A stretch of DNA of 64,000 bases from CADCVT01 sp036389155 (GTDB lineage: Bacteria; Actinomycetota; Thermoleophilia; Solirubrobacterales; Solirubrobacteraceae): contig DASVQN010000040.1 of NCBI GenBank assembly GCA_036389155.1, positions 1-64,000 of the forward strand, in the 5' to 3' direction. Positions within the stretch are counted from its first letter, which is position 1, and each line of letters begins with the position of its first letter. The position numbers and the translations under genes are program-made. The notes under the pieces were generated by a model. That model had not been told where the DNA came from. It saw only the letters and a list, made by a program, of their open reading frames with translations, and ran no database searches. Shown here piece by piece: positions 11,016 to 21,037 of the stretch.

Positions 11016-12776
11016 CTAGGCCAGCGGCGCCGTCACGCGGATCGGCAACCAGGCTGCCTGGCGCATCATGGTCGCATCCCATTCAATCCGCTCTGTCACC
11101 TCTGAGAGGGGCTGACGTAGCAGGGTTCCGGGCGTCGCCGACGCCGGGATCCGGATCGGGATCGGCACCCGCACGGTGTCACCGGAGCAGACCATTGAGC
11201 CGGTGGCGGCAGGAACCGAGAGCCGGTGCGGTGCGAGAACGCGCGGATCGTCCTGATCGAGGTACGGGCCCGCTTGGTCACCCGGCACGCCGAGCCGCAT
11301 CGGGCTCGCGGCGTCGGCCGACGTAGCGACGCAGCCCCATCCGGACGCGCGGATCGTGAACGAGCCGAGCCGGCGCGCGCCGGGTGGCCCGCTCACCTCC
11401 TCTTGACCGACCAGCGTGAAGTCGACCTCGTCAAGGCCGGGGGCCATCGCGTCCGGCGGCCGGCCGACCTTCTCGATGAGGTAGATGCCGCGCGTGTCGG
11501 TCCACTGGGCGTGGTAACGGCCCTCGACTACGACATGCCAGTCGAGCCGCCGACGCGAAGGCCCCGCGGTCACCGGGACGACGCCCTCACCAGTCCACTC
11601 GCAGACGCTGCCGGCCTCGCACGCCTGCGCGAGGCTCAGCCGGTTGAACCCTCCCGCGGTCTTGACGTCGGTCGGCGTGCTGGGGCCACCCGTCGCAAGG
11701 TTGACGTTCATGTCCGGGGTGATGCGATGCCCCGTCTCGTTGCGCAAGTGGACGGCGATGCGGTGCAGATCCCCGGGCGCGACCTGCGGCGTGATCGACT
11801 GGCTGACATGCCGGAGTGCGCCCCATGGGCTGTCGACGCGCAGCGCGAGGGTGACGCTGGACTCGGCCCAGAAGCCGCCGCCATCCGGCCTGTCGTACAC
11901 CGGTGCGAAGGTCCCGAGAATGTAGGTGTTCGGCCGCTCGAGAAGACCGACCTTGACCGGCATCGAGAATTGCGAGATCTGACCGTCGACGAGCTGGCCG
12001 TCGCAGCCTGCGATCTTGACGCCGCCGGGGCTCACCCACCACGAGTTCGGCCACCACCCGCCAGCGGCATCGATGAACCGAGATGGCACCTGGCCGTCGC
12101 CGCGTACCCGGAGGTTGGTCCAGCCGCACTCGAGAGGCGGACCATGATATTCCGAGGCGATCACGAACGAGCCGCGGTGACCCGCCGTGATGCCGATCGT
12201 CGGCGCGGCGTACGCCGTCAGCGGGCCGAAGCCCGAGGCCGGCTGACCGACGATGCGTGCACCTCCGTAGACGGACTGCTCGCTGAGGCGTGTGATGGGC
12301 ATGCCGGCGCCGTTGGCGTTGCTCGACCAAGACGCGAGGTGAAGATGTGGGCAGCTGCCGGCGTACGGCCCGGAGTTCCCGACCGTCCCAAGCTGCTGAC
12401 CTTGGGCCACGTGCTGTCCGTGCGACACGTTCATGGTGTCGAGGTGCGCGAGCCCCACGTAGAGGGTGATGCGGTCGGCAGACAGGATGACCTGGTTGCC
12501 TCGTCCCGTCCACGCGGCACGGACGACCGTTGCGTTGAACGGCGCGACCACGGGAATCCCGCGGACGCAGCCGGCGGTGACGTCGACGGCGTAGCGATCG
12601 TCCTCGAACGCCCCGCTGTAGTAGGTGTGATACGGCGAGCCGGACTGGACCGTCATCGCCTGGGGAGCGCGCCACGGCGCTGGGAACTCGGCAGCGTCCG
12701 CCACCCGCGTGGTGCCGCCGAGAGCGAGCAGCGCGACGAACAGCGCGATGGTGCTCGGTCGAATGGAGATGGGCAC
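11016..12776 (-). CDS. Secreted M23 family metallopeptidase with large C-terminal extension
   Basis: A 586-residue exported protein. A signal peptide (ALFVALLALGGTTRVADA) precedes an M23/LytM domain at about residues 40-165. The zinc-site signatures are YHTYYSGAFEDDRYAVDV and CPHLHLAS near residue 145, with the usual GRGNQVILS between. It would cut peptidoglycan cross-bridges or other peptides. The remaining 420 residues look beta-rich; one stretch (VAPGDLHRIAVHLRNETG) resembles an Ig-like/CARDB-type fold, but I cannot name the domains. The start is a GTG with GAGGG just upstream. Base composition is lower in G+C than the genes to the left. Confidence 0.8.
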   Translation of the reverse strand: MPISIRPSTIALFVALLALGGTTRVADAAEFPAPWRAPQAMTVQSGSPYHTYYSGAFEDDRYAVDVTAGCVRGIPVVAPFNATVVRAAWTGRGNQVILSADRITLYVGLAHLDTMNVSHGQHVAQGQQLGTVGNSGPYAGSCPHLHLASWSSNANGAGMPITRLSEQSVYGGARIVGQPASGFGPLTAYAAPTIGITAGHRGSFVIASEYHGPPLECGWTNLRVRGDGQVPSRFIDAAGGWWPNSWWVSPGGVKIAGCDGQLVDGQISQFSMPVKVGLLERPNTYILGTFAPVYDRPDGGGFWAESSVTLALRVDSPWGALRHVSQSITPQVAPGDLHRIAVHLRNETGHRITPDMNVNLATGGPSTPTDVKTAGGFNRLSLAQACEAGSVCEWTGEGVVPVTAGPSRRRLDWHVVVEGRYHAQWTDTRGIYLIEKVGRPPDAMAPGLDEVDFTLVGQEEVSGPPGARRLGSFTIRASGWGCVATSADAASPMRLGVPGDQAGPYLDQDDPRVLAPHRLSVPAATGSMVCSGDTVRVPIPIRIPASATPGTLLRQPLSEVTERIEWDATMMRQAAWLPIRVTAPLA

Positions 12777-12948
12777 GGTGCCCTCGTTTCTAGGCGGATG
12801 ACTCCTTCGAGGTCTGCGGCCGCCCGTTCCGCATCGGACCTGGGGTGAGGTTTGTCAACGGCATCCACCGCGACTACGTCGCGATGCCCCCGGTCTTCGC
12901 CCGCCTTCCCACGCGATTGCCACGATTCCAACCCAATGCGCGACACGA

Positions 12949-12954
12949 CTAGAC
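12949..12954 (+). promoter_or_regulatory. Putative -10 box of the beta-barrel/DHH operon
   Basis: TAGACT followed by 8 bases and a GTG start codon at 12963, consistent with a leaderless transcript. No convincing -35 at 16-18 bases. Confidence 0.4.
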
Positions 12955-12962
12955 TTCGGACG

Positions 12963-14033
12963 GTGCCGGGCGGATCCGAGCTTCGCGTCTGTTTTCTGGG
13001 CGCGCCGGATCGACTGAGAAGCGGGCCGATCGTCTACGTCGGCGACGCAGAGCTCACGTCCCGCTACGACGTCGCGCGTGGCTTCGAGCTCTTGGCGTTC
13101 CTCGCCGCCCATCCGGGGCTGTGCCACGTCGGTCGGGTGGTCGACGCCGCGTTCGGTGCGAACCGCCGTGCCTTCGAGAGCGCGCGCGACGAACTGGCCG
13201 CCCTGCTCGGCGAGGCAGGTGCCGGTGAGCGCTTCCTCGTGCACCGTCGGGACGCGCAACGGAAGCTCGTCCCGCAGGGGCGCATCGGGCTGAACGCCCG
13301 ATGTGACCTTGTCGAGTTCGCCGAGGCCGTCGCTGCCGAGGATTGGAACTCCGCTCGGGGCATCCTCGAAGAAGCACGCCGCACGCGCGGCGGCGACGCC
13401 GTCGCGCCCATCGTGCGTCAGCGTGGATGGCCGCGCCGCGATGTCGGGGAACGGCCGTACGCAGGGCCGGCCTACGTCGACGCGCTGCGCAAGGGCATCG
13501 AGTCGCTGACTGAGGCTCGCGCCCCGAGCCGTGACCCTCGCCTCGCCGCCGCGGCCGGGCAGTCCCTGCTGTCGGCCCCCGGGACGGAGCGGGTCCCGTA
13601 CGGAGACCTGCTGGGGACCTGGAAGGGAGAGCTGAACTCGACCTGGGCGCATGCCGAGAACCCGTACGAGAGCTACATGGTGTTCAGTCCGCGCGCGGAT
13701 CGCCTGCTGATCCGCCACTACGTTCGCGACGGACGGTCGGTGATGATCACGGGAGACGTCATCGTCGGCGACGAGGGTCACCGGCAGATCCTCGGGATCT
13801 ACCGGGCGCGGATCCACTACACCCGGAAGCCGCGTGAGCCCGTGCACTATGGCGCGATGATCCTCGAGGTGTTCGGATCGCCGGCCTCGGAGCTGGTCGG
13901 TGTGTACTGGACAACGGGCGAGACGAGAGGCGATCTGCGCTACGCCGAGCGGTCACCGGACGCGGCGGAGCACTTCGAGCACGCGCAGGACCTCGACTAC
14001 GTCGCCGCCGAACCCACGCCCAGACCTGATTGA
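12963..14033 (+). CDS. Two-domain protein with C-terminal Cap15-like (CBASS-type) beta-barrel
   Basis: No named family covers the whole 356-residue protein. Residues 1 to about 215 are soluble; FELLAFLAAHPG followed by a helix-rich stretch resembles the winged-helix pattern of SARP/OmpR-type regulators, weakly. Residues 217-345 begin GTWKGELNSTW, pass through RARIHYTRKP and PVHYGAMILEV, and end LVGVYWTTGETRGDLRYAER. From memory, that order of motifs (GxWxG ... Y.Y ... hYGt.hLE ... hxGxYw..r...G.h...R) matches the beta-barrel of Cap15, which senses cyclic dinucleotides in CBASS defence. Cap15 normally carries N-terminal membrane helices, which are absent here. The stop overlaps a possible TTG start of the DHH gene, so the two are co-translated. 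Start chosen as GTG 12963; an ATG at 12936 is possible. Confidence 0.6.
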   Translation: MPGGSELRVCFLGAPDRLRSGPIVYVGDAELTSRYDVARGFELLAFLAAHPGLCHVGRVVDAAFGANRRAFESARDELAALLGEAGAGERFLVHRRDAQRKLVPQGRIGLNARCDLVEFAEAVAAEDWNSARGILEEARRTRGGDAVAPIVRQRGWPRRDVGERPYAGPAYVDALRKGIESLTEARAPSRDPRLAAAAGQSLLSAPGTERVPYGDLLGTWKGELNSTWAHAENPYESYMVFSPRADRLLIRHYVRDGRSVMITGDVIVGDEGHRQILGIYRARIHYTRKPREPVHYGAMILEVFGSPASELVGVYWTTGETRGDLRYAERSPDAAEHFEHAQDLDYVAAEPTPRPD

Positions 14034-14041
14034 GACATCGG

Positions 14042-15300
<1,259 letters not shown>

Positions 15301-15374
15301 TCGAACGGGACGACGAGGATAGCGCTCCCCGCGAGCGCAACTCCTGACGGCGTGGGAGTGTTCAACGGTCCGCC

Positions 15375-16229
15375 ATGCGCGCCTGTTTCGCCCTGCTCGT
15401 CGCCGTGCTCGCCCTCGCCGGGACGGCTGCGGCTGCCGTGGTCACGGGCACGTCCGGCGCGGACCGGCTGACCGGTACGGCGGAGGTCGACGTCATCGAC
15501 GCGAAGGGCGGCCGCGACGTCGTGCGGGCGATCGGCGGCGACGACGTCGTGACCGGCGGCGACGACGGCGACCGCCTGCTCGGCGGCGACGGGCGCGACA
15601 CGCTCAACGGCGACGACGGCGCGGACCGCCTGGCCGGCGGGGCCGGCGACGACCTCGGCCTCTACGGCGGCGACGGCCATGACGTGGTCGACGGCGGGGA
15701 GGGCGACGACGTGCTCGACGGCGGCGGCGGGTCGGACGCGCTCGTCGGCCGCGCCGGAGCGGACCGCATCAACGGCGGCGTCGGGCCCGTCCCGGCAGGC
15801 GACGAGATCTCGGGCGGGGACGGCGACGACGTCCTCGACGGCGGGGACGGCCGCGACTCGGTGAGCGGCGGCGCCGGCGACGACACGCTCACCGGCGGGA
15901 CCGCCGACGACCGGCTCGCCGGGAACCTCGGCGTCGACGAGATCCTCGGCGGCGACGGCGACGACGTCATCGTCGCGCTCGCCTGGGGCGACGTCACCAC
16001 GGGCGAGGCCGCCGACGGCAGCACCTCCGACTTCGTCCACGGCGGCGGGGGCGACGACCTCTTCCGCACGCGCGACGGCGAGCCGGACCGGATCGACTGC
16101 GGCGAGGGCCGCGACCGCGTCATCGCGGACACGGTGGACGTGCTGATCGACGAGCGGTCGTGCGAGAGGGTCACGCGCCTGCCGGCGGCGGCGCGGCCGG
16201 CGAAGGATCCCGGGGCCGAGCTTCCGTAG
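15375..16229 (+). CDS. Secreted RTX (hemolysin-type calcium-binding repeat) protein
   Basis: A 284-residue exported protein. A signal peptide (ACFALLVAVLALAGTAAA) is followed from about residue 30 by many glycine/aspartate nonapeptide repeats of the GGxGxDxLx type, for example GGDGRDTLNGDDGADRLAGG, which bind calcium and fold into a beta-roll. No catalytic domain is present, so it is probably a structural or adhesive calcium-binding protein. A short C-terminal part with two cysteines (IDCGEGRD, DERSCERV) resembles ends of similar actinobacterial proteins. The stop codon lies within the putative -10 of the P450 gene. Confidence 0.85.
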   Translation: MRACFALLVAVLALAGTAAAAVVTGTSGADRLTGTAEVDVIDAKGGRDVVRAIGGDDVVTGGDDGDRLLGGDGRDTLNGDDGADRLAGGAGDDLGLYGGDGHDVVDGGEGDDVLDGGGGSDALVGRAGADRINGGVGPVPAGDEISGGDGDDVLDGGDGRDSVSGGAGDDTLTGGTADDRLAGNLGVDEILGGDGDDVIVALAWGDVTTGEAADGSTSDFVHGGGGDDLFRTRDGEPDRIDCGEGRDRVIADTVDVLIDERSCERVTRLPAAARPAKDPGAELP

Positions 16230-16241
16230 GCTCTGCCGCGG

Positions 16242-17678
16242 ATGTCGCTCGCGCCCCCTCCCCCGGTCTCCACGAACCCCTTCAGGCGCCTCGCCGACGA
16301 CCTGCTGCACGAGTGGCGCGCGGAGGTCCCGTTCCCTCCCGGCGACACGCATCCGAGCCTGCTCCGCACGAAGCGGTTCGCCGAGACGCCGCTCCCCCTC
16401 CTGCTCGACGCCTACGAGCGCTACGGCCCGGTCTTCACGCTGCGGATCTTCCACGGGCGCGTGGTCTTCATGCTCGGGCCGGAGGCCAACCACTTCATGA
16501 CGGTGTCGCACGCCGACACGTTCCGCTGGCGCGACGGGCACATGGGCGACCTCATCCCCCTCCTCGGCGACGGGCTGCTGACGATCGACGGGGAGTTTCA
16601 CCGGCGCTCGCGCAAGGCGATGCTGCCGGTCTTCCACCGCGAGCGGATCGCGCGCGCGACGGAGACGATCGTCGAGGAGGCGGCCGCGGCGGTCGACGGG
16701 CTGCCGGCGAGCGGGAGCGTCGACCTCTACCACTGGACCCGCCGGCTCGCGCTGCGGATCGCGATGCGCGCGCTGTTCGGGCTCGATCCGGACCGCGCGG
16801 GCGGCCGGTTCGACGCGGCGCGCGCGTTCGAGGTCGCCCTCTCGTACTACTCGCGCGACTACTTCCTGCAGGTCGCGCGCGGACCGCGGACGCCGTGGCG
16901 GCAGATGGACCGCGCCCGCGCGGCGCTCGACGCGCTGATCTTCGACGAGATCGCCCGCCGCCGCGCAACGGGCGAGCGCGGCGAGGACCTCCTCTCGCTC
17001 CTGCTCGACGCCACCGACGAGGACGACTCGCGGCTCGACGACGCGCACGTCCGCGACGAGGTCATGACGCTCCTCTTCGCCGGCCACGACACGACGACCT
17101 CGACCGTCGCGTTCCTCTTCTACGAGCTGAGCCGCAACCCGCACGTCCGCGAGCGCCTCGAGGAGGAGCTGGACGGGATCGACGCGGTCCGGCCCGAGCA
17201 CCTCGGCGGGACGGCGCTCCCCTACCTCGAGATGACGATCGACGAGACGCTGCGCAAGTACCCGCCCGCGTGGGTCGGGCCGCGCCGCTCGAACCGCCCG
17301 TTCACGTTCGCGGGCGTGCAGGTCCCCGCGAACGCGTTCGTCAACTACTGCTCCTGGGCCAGCCACCACCTCCCGCACGTCTTCCCCGACCCCGACGCGT
17401 TCCGCCCCGAGCGCTTCACGCCCGAGGCGCGGGCCAGGCTGCCGAAGGGCGCGTACGTCCCGTTCGGCGGCGGGTCGCGGACGTGCATCGGCATGCGGTT
17501 CGGCCAGGCGGAGGTCCGCGCGATCGCGGCGCTCATCGCCAAGCGGCTGCGGCTGTCGGTGCCCGCCGACTACGAGCTGCGGATCCGCCAGATGCCGACG
17601 ATCGGGCCGCGCGACGGGCTGCCGGTCGTTGTCGCGCGGCGCGAGAGCTCGTCCGCGCCGTCGCGCGTCGCCGCCTAA
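16242..17678 (+). CDS. Cytochrome P450
   Basis: Heme monooxygenase of 478 residues, full length. The heme-thiolate cysteine is C415 in FGGGSRTCIGMRF. The K-helix ExxR is E335-R338 (ETLRK), followed by a PERF-type motif (FRPERFTPEA). The I-helix proton-relay motif is AGHDTTTST at about residues 280-288. The layout resembles fatty-acid/terpene-type bacterial P450s of the CYP102/CYP4-like branch, but the substrate is not predictable. A redox partner is not encoded nearby. Whether it serves the PKS product 13 kb away is open. Confidence 0.95.
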   Translation: MSLAPPPPVSTNPFRRLADDLLHEWRAEVPFPPGDTHPSLLRTKRFAETPLPLLLDAYERYGPVFTLRIFHGRVVFMLGPEANHFMTVSHADTFRWRDGHMGDLIPLLGDGLLTIDGEFHRRSRKAMLPVFHRERIARATETIVEEAAAAVDGLPASGSVDLYHWTRRLALRIAMRALFGLDPDRAGGRFDAARAFEVALSYYSRDYFLQVARGPRTPWRQMDRARAALDALIFDEIARRRATGERGEDLLSLLLDATDEDDSRLDDAHVRDEVMTLLFAGHDTTTSTVAFLFYELSRNPHVRERLEEELDGIDAVRPEHLGGTALPYLEMTIDETLRKYPPAWVGPRRSNRPFTFAGVQVPANAFVNYCSWASHHLPHVFPDPDAFRPERFTPEARARLPKGAYVPFGGGSRTCIGMRFGQAEVRAIAALIAKRLRLSVPADYELRIRQMPTIGPRDGLPVVVARRESSSAPSRVAA

Positions 17679-17691
17679 CCTGGGCGAGGCG

Positions 17692-18393
17692 ATGGCCGCG
17701 GAGGACGACACGCTCGACCAGGTCGAGGAGGAGCGGCGGCGGTTCGCGTCCGTGGCCTCCCACGACCTGTCGGAGCCGCTGCGGACGGTTCACGGCTTCG
17801 CGTCGCTGCTGCAGCGCAAGTACGAGGGGCAGCTCGACGACACCGCCGACCTCTACCTGCGCCACATCCTCGACGGGACCCGCCGGATGCAGCGCCTCAT
17901 CGACGGCCTGCTCGCCTACGGGCGGATCGGTCGCGAGGGGACGGCGAGGGAGCCGGTCAAGCTGAACGCGCTGCTGCGCGGCGTGGTCGAGGGGCTCGAC
18001 GCGCGCGTCGAGGAGGTCCAGGCGACGGTGCTGGTCGACGAGCTGCCGTCGGTCACCGGCGACCGGACGCAGCTCGAGCAGCTCTTCCAGAACCTGCTGC
18101 TCAACGCGCTGAAGTTCCACGGCGACGCGCCGCCGCACGTCGAGGTCGGCGCGGAGCGCGGCGAGGGGGAGTGGATCCTGTCGGTGACGGATCGGGGGAT
18201 CGGCGTCCCGCCGGAGCGGCGGGAGGAGATCTTCGCGATGTTCGTGCGCGGCGGGACGGGCGACGAGCGCGGAGCGGGGATCGGCCTCGCCGTCGCCGCG
18301 CGCGTCGTCGCCAACCACGGCGGGCGGATCTGGGTCGAGGACAACCCCGGCGGCGGGAGCGTCTTCCGGTTCACGCTGCCCGACGCGGCGTGA
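17692..18393 (+). CDS. Soluble sensor histidine kinase (HisKA + HATPase_c)
   Basis: Short 233-residue kinase with no transmembrane or sensor domain. The phosphoacceptor is H24 in ASHDLSEPLR, typical of bacteriophytochrome-like kinases. The N-box FQNLLLNALKFHG, the G1-box VTDRGIGVPPE and the G2 region GAGIGLAVAARVVANHGG are intact. It presumably phosphorylates an unlinked response regulator after binding a separate sensor, as no regulator gene is adjacent. The start ATG follows GGCGAGG. Its stop overlaps the GTG start of the next glycosyltransferase gene (GTGA), so the two are translationally coupled. Confidence 0.9.
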   Translation: MAAEDDTLDQVEEERRRFASVASHDLSEPLRTVHGFASLLQRKYEGQLDDTADLYLRHILDGTRRMQRLIDGLLAYGRIGREGTAREPVKLNALLRGVVEGLDARVEEVQATVLVDELPSVTGDRTQLEQLFQNLLLNALKFHGDAPPHVEVGAERGEGEWILSVTDRGIGVPPERREEIFAMFVRGGTGDERGAGIGLAVAARVVANHGGRIWVEDNPGGGSVFRFTLPDAA

Positions 18394-19250
18394 GGCCCGC
18401 GGTCGACGTCGTCATCCCGTTCGGGGGCCGCGACGTGGCGGCGGTGGTCGCGCGGGCGGCGGCGATCGAGGTGCGCGAAGGGGATTCGGTGACGGTCGTG
18501 GACAACCGCGGGCGCAGCGGAGGCGAGGCGGGGAGCGGGGGCGAGGCGGGGAGTCGGGGCGAGGCGGGGAGTCGGGGCGAGGCGGGGAGTGGGGGCGCGG
18601 CGGTGCGCGTGCTGCGCGCGGACGCGGTGCGCACCTCCTACTTCGCGCGCAACGCCGGCGCGCGCGCGGGCACCGCGCCGTGGATCCTCTTCCTCGACGC
18701 CGACGTCCTGCCGCCGGCGGACGTCCTCGACCGGCTGCTCGACCCTCCGCCGGGCGAGCGGGTCGCGGTCGTCGCGGCGGAGGTCGCGGACGAGGCGCCG
18801 CGTCCCGGCGACCCCCTCGCCGTGCGGTTCGCGCACGCGTCGCGGTCGATGGGCCAGGCCGGCAACCTGCGGCTGGGGTTCGTGGCCACCGCGTGCTGCG
18901 CGGTGCGGCGCGAGGCCTTCGAGGCGGTCGGCGGCTTTCGCGAGGACGTGCGGTCGGGCGGCGACGCCGACCTGTGCTTCCGCCTCCGCGCCGCCGGCTG
19001 GGAGCTCGCGCTGCGCGAGGACGTCGTCGTCACGCACCGCTCGCGCCGCTCGCTCGTGCGGACGCTCGCCCAGCGCGCGCGCCACGGCTCCGGCGCGGCG
19101 TGGATGGACCGCGAGCACCCCGGGTCGTTCCCGGCGCGCTCGCTGCCCGGCGTCGCGTGGTGGGCGGCGAGGACGCGGTCGCTCGACGCTGCCGCCGTCC
19201 TCGCGTTCGAGCTCGGGCGCCGGCTGATCCCGAACCGCGTGAAGCGCTAG
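18390..19250 (+). CDS. Family 2-type glycosyltransferase with internal 18-bp repeats
   Basis: A 286-residue GT-A fold glycosyltransferase. VDVVIPFGGRD opens the nucleotide-sugar domain, the DxD-type motif is FLDADV (near residue 100), and GGDADLCFRLRAAGWEL is the usual acceptor-loop ED/DD region. Between the first strand and the rest (residues 45-68) lie four copies of the hexapeptide GEAGS[G/R], an insertion unlike normal family members and encoded by an 18-bp tandem repeat. It would transfer sugar to a surface glycan or lipid. It starts at a GTG overlapping the kinase stop. Convergent with a second glycosyltransferase through a shared CTAG. Confidence 0.8.
   Translation: MRPAVDVVIPFGGRDVAAVVARAAAIEVREGDSVTVVDNRGRSGGEAGSGGEAGSRGEAGSRGEAGSGGAAVRVLRADAVRTSYFARNAGARAGTAPWILFLDADVLPPADVLDRLLDPPPGERVAVVAAEVADEAPRPGDPLAVRFAHASRSMGQAGNLRLGFVATACCAVRREAFEAVGGFREDVRSGGDADLCFRLRAAGWELALREDVVVTHRSRRSLVRTLAQRARHGSGAAWMDREHPGSFPARSLPGVAWWAARTRSLDAAAVLAFELGRRLIPNRVKR
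18522..18593 (+). repeat. Four tandem 18-bp repeats inside a glycosyltransferase gene
   Basis: Unit GGCGAGGCGGGGAGYSGG in four copies, in frame (Gly-Glu-Ala-Gly-Ser-Gly/Arg). The multiple-of-three length means copy-number change alters loop length without a frameshift. Confidence 0.9.
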
Positions 19251-20173
19251 CGGCGGTACGGATCGCGGCGGCCGAGGGCGCGGCGGGCGAGCGGGATCGC
19301 GAGGAGGGCCCGGCGCGGACGGGCGGCGTCCGCCGCACGCAGGACCGCGCGCGCCTCGCCGAAGCGCCGCTCGCGCACGAGCCCGGCGGCGAGGGCGCGG
19401 AGGTCCGCGGCCTCGACCCGCGCCCGCTCCTCGTCGGTCGCGAGCGAGGCGTGCCGCGAGTGGACGGTGAGCTGCGCGCGGGCCAGCGCCGCGACGTCGC
19501 TCGTGAGGGCGCCGGCGCGGCGGCGGACGGCGACGAGCGCGTCGGGCGCGCCGGCGAAGCGGGCTCCGGCGGCGCGGAGGCGGAGCCAGAGGTCCCAGTC
19601 CTCGGCGCGGTCGAGGGGGGCGGCGGCGGAGAGCGGCGCGGCAGCGGAGAGCGGCGCGGCAGCGGAGAGCGGCGCCGCAGCGGCGGGGCGCGGCGCGAAC
19701 CCTCCCGCCCTCTCCAGCGCGTCCCGTCGCAGCACGACGGCGGGCGTCGCGATCGCGTTCGTCTCGAAGCTCGGGACGAACGGACCTGCCGGGATGACCG
19801 GCCACCGCTCGCCGGTCGGCCGGTTGTCGGGGCCGACGATCTCGGGGTGGCCGACCGCGACGTCGGCGTCGTGGAGCGCGCCCACCGCGGCCTCCAGGAA
19901 GCCCGGGTGCCATGCGTCGTCGGCGTCGCACATCGCGATGACGTCGGTGTCGAGCGCGCCGAGGCCGGTCTGGCGCGCCCCGGCCGGCCCTCCGCGCTCG
20001 GGCCGGCGCACGAGCGCGCACCGCGCCGTGTGGTCGGGGTGGAGGGCGATCGGCGTCCGCGACCCGTCGTCGACGACGACGACCGCCTCCGGCCCCTCCG
20101 CGAGCACGGAGTCGAGCGCCTCCGCGAGGTACGGCGCCCACCCCTGCACGGGCACGATGACGCCGACGCGCAT
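19247..20173 (-). CDS. Family 2 glycosyltransferase with internal 18-bp repeats
   Basis: A 308-residue GT2 enzyme. RVGVIVPVQGWAPYLAEAL starts the Rossmann-like domain, VVVDDGS is the canonical nucleotide-binding motif, CDADDAW the metal-binding DxD, and EDWDLWLRL the catalytic ED motif. Just before EDW (about residues 167-185) is an AAPLSA hexapeptide repeat encoded by three tandem 18-bp units. The C-terminal 70 residues are helical and Arg/Ala-rich. I chose the ATG at 20173: TAGAGT lies 7 bases upstream, and the longer frame adds unrelated sequence. Probably works with the convergent glycosyltransferase on a surface polysaccharide. Confidence 0.85.
   Translation of the reverse strand: MRVGVIVPVQGWAPYLAEALDSVLAEGPEAVVVVDDGSRTPIALHPDHTARCALVRRPERGGPAGARQTGLGALDTDVIAMCDADDAWHPGFLEAAVGALHDADVAVGHPEIVGPDNRPTGERWPVIPAGPFVPSFETNAIATPAVVLRRDALERAGGFAPRPAAAAPLSAAAPLSAAAPLSAAAPLDRAEDWDLWLRLRAAGARFAGAPDALVAVRRRAGALTSDVAALARAQLTVHSRHASLATDEERARVEAADLRALAAGLVRERRFGEARAVLRAADAARPRRALLAIPLARRALGRRDPYRR
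19622..19675 (-). repeat. Three tandem 18-bp repeats inside a glycosyltransferase gene
   Basis: Plus-strand unit GGCAGCGGAGAGCGGCGC, two perfect copies and one with a single change, in frame with the minus-strand gene and encoding Ala/Pro/Leu/Ser. Confidence 0.9.
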
Positions 20174-20180
20174 GGGCGGG

Positions 20181-20186
20181 ACTCTA
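20181..20186 (-). promoter_or_regulatory. Putative -10 box of leaderless glycosyltransferase mRNA
   Basis: TAGAGT on the minus strand, 7 bases before the ATG at 20173. It lies between the arms of a 7-bp inverted repeat (GGCGGGA at 20175-20181, TCCCGCC at 20197-20203) in the 31-bp divergent gap, a possible operator. Confidence 0.4.
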
Positions 20187-20204
20187 CGTGGGCAGTTCCC
20201 GCCG

Positions 20205-21002
20205 GTGAGCGACCACGAGGACCGCCGCGTCAGCCTGCCCACGCACGTCTACGTGATCGCGGCGATCTTCGGCGTGCTCATGCTCGGGCTCCTCGCCGTG
20301 CAGCTGATCATGATCAACGACCAGCGAACGACGACGGACGAGCAGCTCGCCATCCAGGCGCGCCAATCGGCCCGGGCGATCCCGCTGCTCGACGACACGC
20401 GGACCTTCGTCGACGAGGTCTCGGCGGCGCTGCCGGGCGCGAAGCGGATCGGCGAGCAGGCGCGCGAGCTGGGGCAGGACACGAGCACGCTGCTCGACGC
20501 CGCGAAGCCGCTCGTCGACGACCTCGCCGACGCGCAGATCGACCAGAACCTGCGGGCGGCGGGCGCGCTGGCGGCGACGCTGCTCGACGCGGACGTCGGC
20601 GACGCGACCCGCGCCGGGCGGGCGCTCGCCGCGGAGCTGCTCCGCGCCGACCTCCCCCGCCTCGCGCAGTACCTCGAGGCGGCGGCGAGCGAGCTCCTCT
20701 ACAAGAACCGCCTTCGGCGCCTGCTCGTGCGCGGCTCGCTCGTCCTCGGGGAGATGCGCCAGCGGGCGTTCGTCCCGAAGGTCGCGCGGGCCGCGGAGCT
20801 CGCGCCGCCGCAGTTCCGGGTGCTGCAGCGGTCGCTCGCCGTCCAGGAGCAGACACTGGCGATCCAGAAGGAGGCGCTCGCCGCCATCCAGGAGACGCTG
20901 GCCGTCGCGAAGGAGGCCGAGCGGCACGCCGAGAGCCTCGACAACAAGACTGGCGGGTCGGCGGCATCGCCGACAGGCACCGTTCCGGTCCCCACCGGGT
21001 AA
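20205..21002 (+). CDS. Hypothetical membrane-anchored coiled-coil protein
   Basis: No recognised family. The 265-residue protein has a short cytoplasmic N-terminus, a single membrane helix (VYVIAAIFGVLMLGLLAVQLIM, residues about 15-36) and a long extracytoplasmic helical region. The spacing of Leu and Ala (for example LAVQEQTLAIQKEALAAIQETL at the end) suggests coiled coil. The layout recalls MlaD/MCE-like or chemoreceptor-like stalks but without their signature domains. The start is a GTG at 20205, divergent from the glycosyltransferase. The next small membrane protein follows after 35 bp, probably co-transcribed. Confidence 0.65.
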   Translation: MSDHEDRRVSLPTHVYVIAAIFGVLMLGLLAVQLIMINDQRTTTDEQLAIQARQSARAIPLLDDTRTFVDEVSAALPGAKRIGEQARELGQDTSTLLDAAKPLVDDLADAQIDQNLRAAGALAATLLDADVGDATRAGRALAAELLRADLPRLAQYLEAAASELLYKNRLRRLLVRGSLVLGEMRQRAFVPKVARAAELAPPQFRVLQRSLAVQEQTLAIQKEALAAIQETLAVAKEAERHAESLDNKTGGSAASPTGTVPVPTG

Positions 21003-21037
21003 GACGGGTCCACCACCCCCCACGGAAGGACCCCGTC

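Noticed and set aside
10942..11082. Extra 47 N-terminal residues on PyrE
   Set aside because: They cross a terminator hairpin and overlap the M23 gene; sequence is low-complexity Arg/Pro and unlike PyrE.
18522..19675. Tandem repeats as a possible CRISPR array
   Set aside because: Units are 18 bp, contiguous without spacers, and in frame within glycosyltransferase genes; no cas genes are present.
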